In this document: positions 8,698-17,533 of the stretch, piece by piece | Numbering within the stretch: position 1 is the first letter of the stretch | How the letters are laid out: each line of letters starts with the position of its first letter | Source of the DNA: Streptomyces sp. TBY4 | Lineage (GTDB): Bacteria > Actinomycetota > Actinomycetes > Streptomycetales > Streptomycetaceae | Assembly (NCBI RefSeq): GCF_024213195.1 | Contig: NZ_JANAVF010000004.1 | Coordinates: 372,001 to 436,000, forward strand | Direction of reading: 5' to 3' | DNA length: 64,000 nucleotides | Notes under the pieces: model-generated | Seen by the model: the letters and a program-made list of their open reading frames with translations, nothing else | Databases searched by the model: none | What the model was told of the DNA's origin: nothing | Program-made: the position numbers and the translations under genes

Positions 8698-8762
8698 CTC
8701 GCGTGTACGGTCTTTCGAGGCGTGCCCCGGCGCGCGGTCCAGGGCGGGGGGAAGGGAACGAG

Positions 8763-10166
8763 ATGGCGAAGACAGGCTGGCTCGGCCGGCTCGGCAAGAG
8801 GCTGAGCGACGTGGAGGCCCGGCTCGCGGAGCGGCGCGCCGAGGTCGAGGCCGAGACCTCCGACGCCGCTCCCGCTCCGGCCCGGTCCTACCCGGCCCCG
8901 GCGCACCGGGCCCCGGCACACCCGGCCCAGCCCGCCCCGGCCCCCGCCGCCCCGCACTCCGTGGAGCCGGGCCGGGAACACTTCGACTACACCGCGCCCC
9001 GGCGCCCCGACCCCGTGTCCGTCATCCCGTGGGGCATGCGCGTCGCCGCCGAGGCGAGCTGGCGGCTGCTGCTGCTCGCCGGGATGCTCTGGGTCCTGAT
9101 GAAGGTGATCAGCGAAGTCCGGCTGGTCGTCCTCGCCTTCGCCGCCGCCCTCCTGGTCACCGCACTGCTCCAGCCCTTCGTGGTCCGGCTGCGCCGGCTC
9201 GGCATGCCCCGCGGGCTGGCCACGGCCGTCACCGCGATCCTCGGGTTCGTGGTCATCGGGCTGGTCGGCTGGTTCGTGGTCTGGCAGGTCATGGACAACC
9301 TCGACGATCTCTCCGCCCGGCTGCGCGAAGGCATCAACGACCTCAAACTCGCCGCGCTGGACAGTCCGTTCCACGTGACCGAGAAGCAGATCAACGAGAT
9401 CGCCAAGAACCTCAGCGAGACCATCGGCACCAACACCGAGCAGATCACCTCCGCCGGCCTGCAGGGCGTCACCGTCCTCGTCGAAGTGCTGACGGGCATG
9501 CTGCTCGCGATGTTCTCCACGCTCTTCCTGCTCTACGACGGCAAGCGCATCTGGACCTGGACCACGGCCCTGCTCCCCGCGGCCGCCCGCCCCGGCGTGG
9601 CCGGCGCCGGTCCGCGCGCCTGGCGGACCCTGACCGCCTACGTGCGCGGCACGGTCCTCGTGGCCCTCATCGACGCCGTGTTCATCGGCCTCGGCCTCTA
9701 CTTCCTCGACGTCACGATGGCCGTGCCGCTCGCCGTCTTCATCTTCCTGTTCGCCTTCATCCCGCTCGTCGGCGCCGTGATCTCCGGCGTCCTCGCCGTG
9801 GTCGTGGCCCTGGTGACGCAGGGGCCGTTCACCGCGACGATGGTGCTGCTGGTGGTCCTGGCCGTCCAGCAGATCGAGGGCCACGTGCTCCAGCCCTTCA
9901 TCCTGGGCCGGGCGGTACGGGTGCACCCGCTCGCGGTGGTGCTCTCGGTGGCGGCCGGCGGCCTGGTCGCCGGCATCGGCGGAGCGGTGGTCGCCGTCCC
10001 GCTGGTCGCCGTCACCAACACGGTGGTCGGCTACCTGCGGGCCTACTCGCGCGAACAGCTCCACCACGGGCTCTCCCCGGTCGGCCCCGGGCCGCACGGT
10101 GCGACGGCCCTGGGTCAGACGGAATTCGAGGCGGAGGAGACACGTACGGGTGATAACGGAGCCTGA
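8763..10166 (+). CDS. AI-2E family transporter
   Basis: A 467-residue inner-membrane protein of the AI-2E/TqsA/YdiK family. Residues about 1-85 are a cytoplasmic Ala/Pro-rich tail. The membrane part follows with about eight hydrophobic segments in the family pattern: two pairs of helices, a soluble stretch (about 175-235), then further helices including the conserved FAFIPLVGAVISG block near residue 340 and the QQIEGHVLQPFILG motif near 380. Substrate unknown; the family name does not prove autoinducer transport. The ATG at 8763 has GGAAGGG upstream. Its end overlaps the next gene by 17 nt, so the two are probably co-transcribed. Confidence 0.9.
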   Translation: MAKTGWLGRLGKRLSDVEARLAERRAEVEAETSDAAPAPARSYPAPAHRAPAHPAQPAPAPAAPHSVEPGREHFDYTAPRRPDPVSVIPWGMRVAAEASWRLLLLAGMLWVLMKVISEVRLVVLAFAAALLVTALLQPFVVRLRRLGMPRGLATAVTAILGFVVIGLVGWFVVWQVMDNLDDLSARLREGINDLKLAALDSPFHVTEKQINEIAKNLSETIGTNTEQITSAGLQGVTVLVEVLTGMLLAMFSTLFLLYDGKRIWTWTTALLPAAARPGVAGAGPRAWRTLTAYVRGTVLVALIDAVFIGLGLYFLDVTMAVPLAVFIFLFAFIPLVGAVISGVLAVVVALVTQGPFTATMVLLVVLAVQQIEGHVLQPFILGRAVRVHPLAVVLSVAAGGLVAGIGGAVVAVPLVAVTNTVVGYLRAYSREQLHHGLSPVGPGPHGATALGQTEFEAEETRTGDNGA

Positions 10167-10911
10167 GTTCGACGGCGGTTCGTCCGGCCTTCCGGGGCCG
10201 GAGGCCCTTGAGGGGGCCGAGGGGGCCGGGGGGCCGCAGGGGCACGAGGGCTACGGAGGGTCCGCGCGGCCCGGCCGCCGCCCCTGGCGCTGGGCGCTCG
10301 GCGGGGCCCTGCTCGCCTCCGCCCTGTGGGCGGGCGCCTGGTGGGCCGCGACCCCGCAGGACCACCGCCCGCCGCTGCGGTACGCGCTGCCCCTGAGCCT
10401 GTGCGACCAGGCGAAGCTGCCCGCGGTGGGCCGGCTGGCCGAGCGCATCGCCTGGGACCAGACCCCGAGGCTCTGGGAACACCCGGGCGTGGACCGGGCG
10501 ATGTGCATGCTGAGCACACCGCCGATCGACGCGGAGGTGCCCACGCGCTGGCTCGCGTACCAGGCCCAGGTCTCGATGGAGCTGCACAAGCGCGTGGACC
10601 CCGCGGCGGAGTTCGGCGCGGATCCCGGCGGAGGGGGCTGGGGCGACCTCGGCAGACCGGACTTCCGCTCGGTGCCGGGGCTGGGGGAGCAGGCGCTGAT
10701 CTCCGAGACGGAGTACGGGAGCGGGTGGCGGCTGACCGTGCTCGACGGCGGCGCGGTGTTCACCATGGACGTGTCGGTGTGGTCGGGCGGCGAGGGCGAA
10801 CCGGTCAGCGGCGAGGCCGCGCCGCAAGATCCACCGAAGCCCGATGCCGACGCGGTCCAGGCTGCGATGATCGAGGACATGCACGCCCTGATGAAGGCGC
10901 TGCACACGTAG
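10150..10911 (+). CDS. membrane-anchored hypothetical protein, paralogue A
   Basis: A 253-residue protein with a Gly/Glu-rich cytoplasmic head (1-38), one membrane segment (about 43-62, WRWALGGALLASALWAGAW) and an extracytoplasmic domain with two cysteines. The GTG start at 10150 lies inside the end of the AI-2E family gene and has GGAGGAG about 10 nt before it. It shares its layout and motifs with the next gene: a W-ALGG membrane segment, a VxxELHKxxDP motif, a LDGGAVFT motif and a MIEDMHALMKxL ending. I do not recognise a family or function. Confidence 0.8.
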   Translation: MITEPEFDGGSSGLPGPEALEGAEGAGGPQGHEGYGGSARPGRRPWRWALGGALLASALWAGAWWAATPQDHRPPLRYALPLSLCDQAKLPAVGRLAERIAWDQTPRLWEHPGVDRAMCMLSTPPIDAEVPTRWLAYQAQVSMELHKRVDPAAEFGADPGGGGWGDLGRPDFRSVPGLGEQALISETEYGSGWRLTVLDGGAVFTMDVSVWSGGEGEPVSGEAAPQDPPKPDADAVQAAMIEDMHALMKALHT

Positions 10912-10938
10912 CCGGGGGAACGGCGGGGGGACACGGGG

Positions 10939-11625
10939 ATGATCGGCGAGCCCGAGATAGACGGGAGCTGGGGCACGGCGAGCGGGGCGGAGGTCCTTCC
11001 GGGCGAGCCCGCGCCCGAGCGCGTACGGCGCGCACGTCCGCCGTGGCTGTGGGCGCTGGGCGGGGTGGTGGCGGCCTCGGCGGTGTGGGCGGGCACCCTG
11101 GCGGTGCAGGACCGTTTCCGGGACACGCCGCGCCTCGACTACCGGCACTCCGCCGACGTCTGCAAGGAGTTCGAGGTCAAGACGGTCGGCCAGGCTGCCG
11201 GCCGGGAGTTCGACGGGCGCCAGAGCAGTGCGGGCACCTCACCCGAGCAGGACTGGGCGTACTGCACGACCTCCATGCTGTACGTGGAGGGGGCCCCGAT
11301 GTACGGGGCCCAGGTGCTGGTCGAGCTGCACAAGAAGACCGACCCCGGGCGGGAGTTCGCCACCGGCCCCGGGACGGACCCGGACACCAGGCTCGACACC
11401 GACGAGCGCTACGCGGTGGTGGGCCTCGGCGAGCGGGCGGTGCTCGACCCGTACTACGGGCGCACCGGAGCGCGGCTGATGGTGCTCGACGGAGGGGCGG
11501 TCTTCACCCTCAGCGTGCAGTGGTTCCACCTGAACGGCGACCCCGGCGGCGGCGTCGACGGGGGCGCGATGGAAGCCGCGATGGTCGAGGACATGCGGGC
11601 GCTGATGGCCAAGCTGAAGCGGTAA
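10939..11625 (+). CDS. membrane-anchored hypothetical protein, paralogue B
   Basis: A 228-residue protein, a tandem paralogue of the preceding gene: membrane anchor at about 37-56, extracytoplasmic domain with VLVELHKKTDPG, LMVLDGGAVFTLS and the C-terminal MVEDMRALMAKLK. Two cysteines (VCKEFE and AYCTTS) are placed like those of the paralogue. The gap to the previous stop is 27 nt, so it is the last gene of a likely three-gene operon, ended by the hairpin at 11648-11671. Function unknown. Confidence 0.8.
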   Translation: MIGEPEIDGSWGTASGAEVLPGEPAPERVRRARPPWLWALGGVVAASAVWAGTLAVQDRFRDTPRLDYRHSADVCKEFEVKTVGQAAGREFDGRQSSAGTSPEQDWAYCTTSMLYVEGAPMYGAQVLVELHKKTDPGREFATGPGTDPDTRLDTDERYAVVGLGERAVLDPYYGRTGARLMVLDGGAVFTLSVQWFHLNGDPGGGVDGGAMEAAMVEDMRALMAKLKR

Positions 11626-11647
11626 CCGCTGCCGCACACACGCAGGG

Positions 11648-11671
11648 GCCCCGCGACCGGAGTCGCGGGGC
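11648..11671. terminator. bidirectional terminator between convergent genes
   Basis: Perfect 10-bp stem GCCCCGCGAC / GTCGCGGGGC with loop CGGA, between the paralogue B gene and ahpD. Confidence 0.8.
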
Positions 11672-11694
11672 ACCTGGGCACGTAGGGCGGGGTG

Positions 11695-12234
11695 TCACTC
11701 GCCGGCGAGCGCGGCCTCGGCGTCGAGGGTGACGGCGACGGCCTGGATCACCGAGGCGATCTTGAAGGCCTCCTGGACCGTCTCGCGGTCCACGCCGGCC
11801 TTGCGCAGGACCTGCTCGTGCGAGTCCAGGCACTGGCCGCAGCCGTTGACCGCGGAGACGGCGAGCGACCACAGCTCGAAGTCCACCTTGTCCACGCCCG
11901 GGTTGCCGATGACGTTCATCCGCAGGCCCGCGCGCAGGGTGCCGTACTCCGGGTCGGAGAGCAGGTGGCGGGTGCGGTAGAAGACGTTGTTCATCGCCAT
12001 GATCGCGGCGGCGGCCTTGGCGGCGGTGTACGCCTCCGGGCTCAGGGCCGCCTTCGCCTCCGGCTCCAGCTCGCGCAGGACGCGCGGGGACCGGGCGGCG
12101 ATGGCGCAGGACAGGACGGTGCCCCACAGCTGCTGCTGGGTCAGGGTGTCCTGATTGCCGATGACCGAGCCGAGGTTCAGCTTCAGGTCCTTGGCGAAGT
12201 CCGGTACGGCGGACTTGAGGGAGTCGAGGGACAT
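11695..12234 (-). CDS. ahpD: alkyl hydroperoxidase AhpD
   Basis: A 179-residue AhpD. The redox motif [10 protein letters not shown] places the catalytic cysteines at 132 and 135 and the histidine at 139, as in mycobacterial AhpD, which passes electrons from the dihydrolipoamide system to AhpC. The family length is normal. It starts 3 nt after the ahpC stop codon, so both are made from one transcript. Control by OxyR is expected because oxyR is divergent on the other side of ahpC. Confidence 0.97.
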   Translation of the reverse strand: MSLDSLKSAVPDFAKDLKLNLGSVIGNQDTLTQQQLWGTVLSCAIAARSPRVLRELEPEAKAALSPEAYTAAKAAAAIMAMNNVFYRTRHLLSDPEYGTLRAGLRMNVIGNPGVDKVDFELWSLAVSAVNGCGQCLDSHEQVLRKAGVDRETVQEAFKIASVIQAVAVTLDAEAALAGE

Positions 12235-12237
12235 CCG

Positions 12238-12792
12238 TCACTCACCGGCCAGCAGGGCGCCGGCGTCGATGGTGCTGTCGCCCTTGTTCCAGTTGCAGGG
12301 GCACAGCTCGTCGGTCTGCAGGGCGTCGAGGACCCGCAGGACCTCCTTGGGGTTCCGGCCGACGGAACCGGCGGTCACCATGGAGAACTGGATCTCGTTG
12401 TTCGGGTCCACGATGAAGACGGCGCGCATCGGGAGACCGTCCGAGCCGAGGATGCCGAGGTCGGAGCAGAGCTCGCGCTTGATGTCGGACATCATCGGGA
12501 AGGGCAGGTCGCGCAGGTCGGCGTGGTCCTTGCGCCAGGCGTGGTGCACGTACTCGGAGTCGAGCGAGAAGCCGAGGATCTGGGCGTCGCGGTCGGCGAA
12601 CTCCTCGTTCAGCTTGCCGAAGGCGGCGATCTCCGTCGGGCACACGAAGGTGAAGTCGAGCGGCCAGGAGAAGATGATCTTCCACTTGCCCTCGTAGGTC
12701 TTGTGGTCGATCTGGGCGAACTCGGCCCCGGCGTCGAGCGAGACGCAAGCGGTCAGGTCGTAGGTGGGGAACTGGTCGCCGACAGTGAGCAC
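12238..12792 (-). CDS. ahpC: alkyl hydroperoxide reductase AhpC (peroxiredoxin)
   Basis: A 184-residue 2-Cys peroxiredoxin. The peroxidatic cysteine is C51 in DFTFVCPTEI, and the resolving cysteines lie in DELCPCNW (C164, C166), as in other actinobacterial AhpC proteins. It reduces hydrogen peroxide and organic peroxides in the cytoplasm and is recycled by AhpD. The start is a GTG with AAGGAG 6 nt upstream. The intergenic region shared with oxyR carries an OxyR-type site. Confidence 0.97.
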   Translation of the reverse strand: MLTVGDQFPTYDLTACVSLDAGAEFAQIDHKTYEGKWKIIFSWPLDFTFVCPTEIAAFGKLNEEFADRDAQILGFSLDSEYVHHAWRKDHADLRDLPFPMMSDIKRELCSDLGILGSDGLPMRAVFIVDPNNEIQFSMVTAGSVGRNPKEVLRVLDALQTDELCPCNWNKGDSTIDAGALLAGE

Positions 12793-12888
12793 GCGCTCTC
12801 CTTGCGGAATGGAAAGTGACCCTTTTGGGGGCTTTCCGGTGAGGTTGGACGTATCTCACATGCTGACACGGCGGCATTGATTGCAGAA

Positions 12889-12925
12889 ATAGCTAACCTG
12901 GTAGTGAGTGATCGGAGATACCTAT
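12889..12925. promoter_or_regulatory. candidate OxyR binding site between ahpC and oxyR
   Basis: ATAG at 12889-12892 and CTAT at 12922-12925 define exactly the 37-bp span of the classical ATAG-N7-CTAT-N7-ATAG-N7-CTAT OxyR pattern. The third element reads ATCG (3 of 4) and the second does not match. A local palindrome GATACCTATC is at 12917-12926. Confidence 0.5.
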
Positions 12926-12974
12926 CAGAGGAACGAAGCAGGCGACGCTGGCCCAGCTGCGGGCCTTCGCCGCC

Positions 12975-13859
12975 GTGGCCGAGCAGCTGCACTTCCGCGA
13001 CGCGGCCGCCGCGATCGGGATGAGCCAGCCCGCGCTCTCCGGCGCCGTGTCCGCGCTGGAGGAGGCGCTCGGGGTGCGGCTGCTGGAGCGGACCACGCGC
13101 AAGGTGCTGCTCACCCCCGCCGGGGAGCGGATCGCGGCCCGCGCACGGGCCGTGCTCGACGCGATGGGCGGGCTGCTGGAGGAGGCCGAGGCGGTACGGG
13201 CCCCCTTCACCGGGGTGCTGCGGTTCGGGGTGATCCCCACCGTGGCCCCGTACCTGCTGCCGACCGTGCTCGGGCTATTCCACCGCCGCTACCCCCGGCT
13301 CGACCTGCAGGTGCACGAGGAGCAGACGGCCTCGCTGCTGGAGGGGCTGGCCGGCGGGCGGCTCGACCTGCTGCTGCTCGCCGTACCGCTCGGGGTCCCC
13401 GGAGTCACCGAACTGCCGCTCTTCGACGAGGACTTCGTCCTGCTCGCGCCGCGCGAGCACGCTCTCGCCGGCCGCCGGGACATCCGGCGCGAGGAACTGC
13501 GCGGACTGCGGATGCTGCTGCTCGACGAGGGGCACTGCCTGCGCGACCAGGCCCTCGACATCTGCCACGACGCGGGACGCGGCGCCGGGGCGGACGTCAC
13601 CACCACGGCCGCCGGACTGTCCACGCTCGTCCAGCTGGTCGCCGGCGGGCTCGGCGTGACGCTGCTGCCGCGCACCGCGCTGCGACTGGAGACCGCCCGC
13701 AACGAGCACCTGGCCACCGGGTACTTCGCCGAACCGGCGCCCTCCCGGCGGATCGCGCTGGCCATGCGGACGGGCACCGCCCGCGCGGAGGAGTTCCGCG
13801 CCGTCGCCGACGCCCTGCGCGAAGCCGTACGCCCGCTCCCCGTCTGGCTGACGGACTAG
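12975..13859 (+). CDS. oxyR: LysR-family peroxide regulator OxyR
   Basis: A LysR-type regulator with the helix-turn-helix core FRDAAAAIGMSQPALSGAVS and the C-terminal effector domain. The redox cysteine is present in DEGHCLRDQ and the second in LDICHDAG, as in OxyR proteins. It is divergent from ahpC-ahpD, the usual Streptomyces arrangement. The start is a problem: the coordinates given use the first in-frame GTG, yet homologous residues TLAQLRAFAA continue upstream to about 12945, and no in-frame ATG, GTG or TTG exists back to the stop at 12909. Initiation at a rare codon (ATC 12924, ATA 12918 or CTG 12948) is possible. Confidence 0.92.
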   Translation: MAEQLHFRDAAAAIGMSQPALSGAVSALEEALGVRLLERTTRKVLLTPAGERIAARARAVLDAMGGLLEEAEAVRAPFTGVLRFGVIPTVAPYLLPTVLGLFHRRYPRLDLQVHEEQTASLLEGLAGGRLDLLLLAVPLGVPGVTELPLFDEDFVLLAPREHALAGRRDIRREELRGLRMLLLDEGHCLRDQALDICHDAGRGAGADVTTTAAGLSTLVQLVAGGLGVTLLPRTALRLETARNEHLATGYFAEPAPSRRIALAMRTGTARAEEFRAVADALREAVRPLPVWLTD

Positions 13860-13874
13860 GGAGCGGGCGTACGG
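13825..13874. terminator. hairpin spanning the oxyR stop codon
   Basis: Perfect 16-bp arms at 13825-13840 and 13859-13874 with an 18-nt loop. The left arm is inside the last codons of oxyR and the stop codon is at the base of the right arm. The next gene is convergent. Confidence 0.75.
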
Positions 13875-13911
13875 GGCTGCGTGCGCGAGGCGGTCGATCC
13901 GTGCGCGGCCG

Positions 13912-16320
13912 TTACTCCGTGCGCAGGCCGTCCGGGCGCATCAGGCGGATCAGCGGCGGCAGGCTGAGCAGGGTGACCAGAACGGACACGCCCGCGCCGA
14001 TGCCGACCATCCCCAGGACCGCGGTCACGTTGACCGTGATCGTGGAGCCCGTCATCTGCAGCAGCACCAGGCCGAGCGCGAGCCCGACCACCGTGGCCAG
14101 GGCCAGGCCCAGGCCGATCGGGATGGCGGTCTGCCACAGCACGGAGAGGCTGAGCGTGGAGCGCTTGGTGCCGAAGGCGACCAGCGCCGACAGCAGCTTC
14201 TTGCGCTCGCGCAGCTGCTCCAGCTGGGAGACGAGCAGGCTGGCGCCGATCAGCATCAGCACGAGGGCGGAGCCCACGAACAGGCCGGTCCGGATGGAGG
14301 CGAAGCGGTCGTTGACCTCGGTGGCCTGGACCGTCATGGGGACGGACATCGGGTCGGCCTTGAAGACGGCGTTGCGCGCCAGCTCCACGGCGTCGGGCAC
14401 GTTCGGGTCCAGCTTCACGTACACCCGGGAGGACTGGAAGTTGCCCATGCCCTTCGGGGCGGCCGCCGGGGTGACCAGCAGTCCGCTCAGCGTGTCGCCC
14501 ATCGGGCCCTTGCGGGGCTGTACGGTCCGGGCGTCGGCGGGCACGGTCCAGGCGACCGGCTTGGTGCCGTCGTCCGCGTTCTCCTTGAAGATGTTCCCCA
14601 CGAACAGCTTCTCGCCGGGCTTGGCGGTGTCGCCGGTCATGCCTCCGGGTGCGGGGGCGCCGGTGATGACGAAGGCGTCGCCGTCCTTGCAGGAGGGCAG
14701 CTCCGCGAACTCCTTGAGGGCGGCGCAGGTGCCGGTCGTCACCTGGATCGCCGTGTCCGTGTAGCTCATGTCCGGGCTGCGCCCGGCCATGGTCGAGGAC
14801 TCCGCGACGGCCTGGGTGACGCCCTTGGTCCCGGCCAGCACCCGGGCGACGTCCTCGCCGCCGCCGCGGGAGCGCTGCATGACGGAGATCGAGGCCCGGG
14901 TCGGGTCGTGACCGGTGTCCTTGGTGTACGAGTCCTCGGTGGAGGCGAAGAGCATCTGCAGGGCGATGGCTCCGGCGACCGCGACGGCGATCCCGTTGAC
15001 CAGCCGGGCGGAACTGCCGCTGGTGAGCTGGAGCCGGCGGGCGGCGAGCTGCCAGGAGACCGGGCCCGCGCCGCCGATCCGGCCGACGACCCGTTCCAGC
15101 ACCCAGGGGAGCAGGACGGTGATGCCGACGAGGAGCAGCACCACGCCGCCCGAGACCTGCCACTGGTTGAACTGTCCGCTGTCGTTGCCCTTGCCCATCA
15201 GCGGGGCCAGCAGGCCGAGTCCGGCCAGCGGGAGCAGCAGCCGCCACCAGATCCGGCGCTTGGCCGGAGTCGTCGTACGGACCACGCCGAGCGGCTCGAT
15301 GACCACGCCGCGCAGGGCGAACAGGGTCACGGCGACGGCCGCGGCGGGCACGGCGATCGCGATGAGCACGGCCAGCCAGGGCGTCGGGTTGAGGTCGGAG
15401 GGGAAGACGCTGCGCTGGTAGAGGTCCATGGCCGGGGCCGCCTGGCGGGCCGCCAGGAAGAAGCCGGTGCCCAGGGCCAGGCCGATCAGCGATCCGGCGG
15501 CGGCCTCGCCGGCGGCGATCCGGCGGACCATCCGGCCGTCGGCGCCGACCAGGCGCAGGGCGGCGAGCCGGCGGTCGCGGCGGTCGCCGCCGAAGCGGAC
15601 GGCGGCGCCGATGAACACGGCGACCGGCATGAGCAGGGCCACGAAGGTGAGGACGACGAGGAGGGTGAGGACCGGGTCGAGGCCCTCCTTCTCCTGGCTG
15701 TTCTCGAAGGCGGTGACCCGCTGGACGTAGTTCGGGGCCTCCTTCTGGAGCGCGGGGAGGCGGTCGCTGCCCGCGTAGAAGTAGAGGTCGCCGGGGCCCA
15801 CCAGGCCCGCGTCGCCGATGGTCCCGACGATCTTCCCGTCGAGGCGGTCGCGCAGCAGCTTGCCCTCGTCCGTCTTCATCAGCCGGTCGAGCGCGGGGGA
15901 GACGACCAGTTCGCCGGCGCCGGGGAACTTCTTCACGCCCGGGGGCAGCGGGGCGTCCGGCCCCTCGGGCTGCACCAGCCGCCCGTCGATCCCGTAGGCG
16001 CGGTACGTCTGGTTCACATCGGTGATCAGCAGCGTGTCGCGGCCGGGCTCCTCGGCGGTGGGCGAGGTGAAGGTCTGGCGGGCGGCGCCGCGCGCGTCGC
16101 GGGCGGCCAGGGCGCTGGGGACCGCGCTGGTGACGAGCAGCAGGGCGACGCCGAGGCCGACGCCGAGGCCGGTGAGGAGGGTACGGGTCCAGCCCTGGCG
16201 GCCGCCGCCGAAGGCGAAGCGGACGCCGAGTCCGAGGTCGCGGAGCCAGACGCGGAGCGCGCTCTGCTCCGCGGGTCCGCCGTGGCCGCCGGCCCGGCGG
16301 TGGGTGGTGCCGTGACTCAT
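13912..16320 (-). CDS. FtsX-family ABC transporter permease
   Basis: An 802-residue permease with two FtsX units. There is a membrane helix at about 45-65, then an extracytoplasmic domain, a three-helix block at about 235-370, further helices near 425-480 and 520-540, a second external domain (about 545-690) and a final three-helix block near 695-790. This is the layout of MacB/LolE-like exporters of lipids, peptides or antibiotics; the substrate is unknown. Its ATG overlaps the stop of the ATPase gene by 4 nt (ATGA), so it is translationally coupled as the last gene of the padR operon. Confidence 0.92.
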   Translation of the reverse strand: MSHGTTHRRAGGHGGPAEQSALRVWLRDLGLGVRFAFGGGRQGWTRTLLTGLGVGLGVALLLVTSAVPSALAARDARGAARQTFTSPTAEEPGRDTLLITDVNQTYRAYGIDGRLVQPEGPDAPLPPGVKKFPGAGELVVSPALDRLMKTDEGKLLRDRLDGKIVGTIGDAGLVGPGDLYFYAGSDRLPALQKEAPNYVQRVTAFENSQEKEGLDPVLTLLVVLTFVALLMPVAVFIGAAVRFGGDRRDRRLAALRLVGADGRMVRRIAAGEAAAGSLIGLALGTGFFLAARQAAPAMDLYQRSVFPSDLNPTPWLAVLIAIAVPAAAVAVTLFALRGVVIEPLGVVRTTTPAKRRIWWRLLLPLAGLGLLAPLMGKGNDSGQFNQWQVSGGVVLLLVGITVLLPWVLERVVGRIGGAGPVSWQLAARRLQLTSGSSARLVNGIAVAVAGAIALQMLFASTEDSYTKDTGHDPTRASISVMQRSRGGGEDVARVLAGTKGVTQAVAESSTMAGRSPDMSYTDTAIQVTTGTCAALKEFAELPSCKDGDAFVITGAPAPGGMTGDTAKPGEKLFVGNIFKENADDGTKPVAWTVPADARTVQPRKGPMGDTLSGLLVTPAAAPKGMGNFQSSRVYVKLDPNVPDAVELARNAVFKADPMSVPMTVQATEVNDRFASIRTGLFVGSALVLMLIGASLLVSQLEQLRERKKLLSALVAFGTKRSTLSLSVLWQTAIPIGLGLALATVVGLALGLVLLQMTGSTITVNVTAVLGMVGIGAGVSVLVTLLSLPPLIRLMRPDGLRTE

Positions 16321-17003
16321 ACCGCGCGCTCCATGTCGCGGGACTTGCCGTCGCGTACGACGATCTCCCGGTCGGAGTACGCGGCCACGCGGGTCTCGTG
16401 CGTGACGAGGACGACGGCGGCGTTCGTGGACCGGGCGGCCTCGGTGAGCAGCTGCATGACCAGCTCGCCGTTGAGGGAGTCGAGGGCGCCGGTGGGCTCG
16501 TCGGCGAAGATCAGCCGGGGGTTGGTGACGAGGGAGCGGGCGACGGCCACGCGCTGGCCCTGGCCGCCGGAGACCTCGCCGGGGCGCTTGCGGCCGAGGT
16601 CGTCGACCTGGAGCCGCTCCATCCATTCCAGGGCGGTCCGTTCGGCCTGCTTGCGCTTCACGCCGGTGAGGCGGAGCGGCAGGGCGACGTTCTCGACGCA
16701 GGTGAGCTCGGGGACGAGCTGGCCGAACTGGAAGACGAAGCCGAACTCGCCGCGGCGCAGGGCGCTGCGCTCGGCGTCGTTCATGGCGGAGAGCTCGCGT
16801 CCGGCGTAGGTGATGGTTCCGGAGTCGGGGGTGACGATTCCGGCGAGGCAGTGCAGCAGGGTCGACTTGCCGGACCCGGAGGGGCCCATGATCGCGACGA
16901 CCTCGCCCGCGTGGATGGAGAACTCGGCTCCGTCGAGGGCGTGGGTGGTGCCGTAGGTCTTACGGAGGTCAGTGGCGCTGAGCAGCGTGCCGGCCGGGGT
17001 CAT
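16317..17003 (-). CDS. ABC transporter ATP-binding protein
   Basis: A 228-residue MacB/LolD-type ATPase. Walker A is GPSGSGKST, the signature is VSGGQGQR (usual VSGGQQQR), Walker B is LIFADEPTGALD and the switch histidine is in VLVTHE. It energises the FtsX-type permease encoded immediately downstream. The ATG overlaps the padR stop by 4 nt, giving a tight padR-ATPase-permease operon in which a local regulator controls the exporter. Confidence 0.96.
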   Translation of the reverse strand: MTPAGTLLSATDLRKTYGTTHALDGAEFSIHAGEVVAIMGPSGSGKSTLLHCLAGIVTPDSGTITYAGRELSAMNDAERSALRRGEFGFVFQFGQLVPELTCVENVALPLRLTGVKRKQAERTALEWMERLQVDDLGRKRPGEVSGGQGQRVAVARSLVTNPRLIFADEPTGALDSLNGELVMQLLTEAARSTNAAVVLVTHETRVAAYSDREIVVRDGKSRDMERAV

Positions 17004-17524
17004 CGGCGTATCTCCTGGGCGAGCTGGTCGAGGCGGGCGGCGGTGAGTTCGAGCCACCGCAGGTCCGCTTCGAGGTGGAACAGGGCGTGGTCGCAGACGA
17101 GCTGGTCGGCGAGGTCGCCCTTGCGCTTGCGTTGGGTGAGGATGCGCATCAGGCGCAGGTGCTCGGCGCGCTGGGTGTCCAGGAGCTCCTGGGCGCTGCG
17201 GCCGGTGAGGAGGGCGAGCACGACCTTCGTGTAGAGGGTCGACTGCAGGTACGGCTCGGGCTTCTCGGGCTGGGCGAGCCAGCCCTCGACGTCGGTGATC
17301 CCGGCGTCGGTGATCGCGTACCGCTTGCGCTCGGGGCCGCCGCCGCTCTCCACGCCGTCGACCTCGACCAGGCCGTTCTTCAGCAGCCGGGACATCGTCG
17401 AGTAGACCTGCCCGTAGGCGAGGGGCCGGTCGTGGCCGAATCTCTCGTCGAAGGTCCGCTTGAGGTCGTAGCCGTGCCGGGGGCCGGCCTCCAGGAGGCC
17501 GAGGAGTGCGTGACTGATGGACAT
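17000..17524 (-). CDS. PadR-family transcriptional regulator
   Basis: A 174-residue PadR protein: N-terminal winged helix (MSISHALLGLLEAGPRHGYD to about residue 85, including GQVYSTMSRLLKNGLV and the wing ERKRYAITDAG) followed by a long-helix dimerisation domain of the AphA/Vir type. It heads the operon with the ATPase and FtsX genes and probably represses it. A dyad TATACAC/GTGTATA starts 10 bp upstream of the start codon and is the likely operator. Ligand unknown; similar systems respond to antibiotics or cell-envelope stress. Confidence 0.94.
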   Translation of the reverse strand: MSISHALLGLLEAGPRHGYDLKRTFDERFGHDRPLAYGQVYSTMSRLLKNGLVEVDGVESGGGPERKRYAITDAGITDVEGWLAQPEKPEPYLQSTLYTKVVLALLTGRSAQELLDTQRAEHLRLMRILTQRKRKGDLADQLVCDHALFHLEADLRWLELTAARLDQLAQEIRR

Positions 17525-17533
17525 GCCGACGAC

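Noticed and set aside
12908-12977. oxyR starting at the GTG at 12908
   Set aside because: That GTG is in another frame and would give an unrelated Arg-rich sequence instead of the LysR domain.
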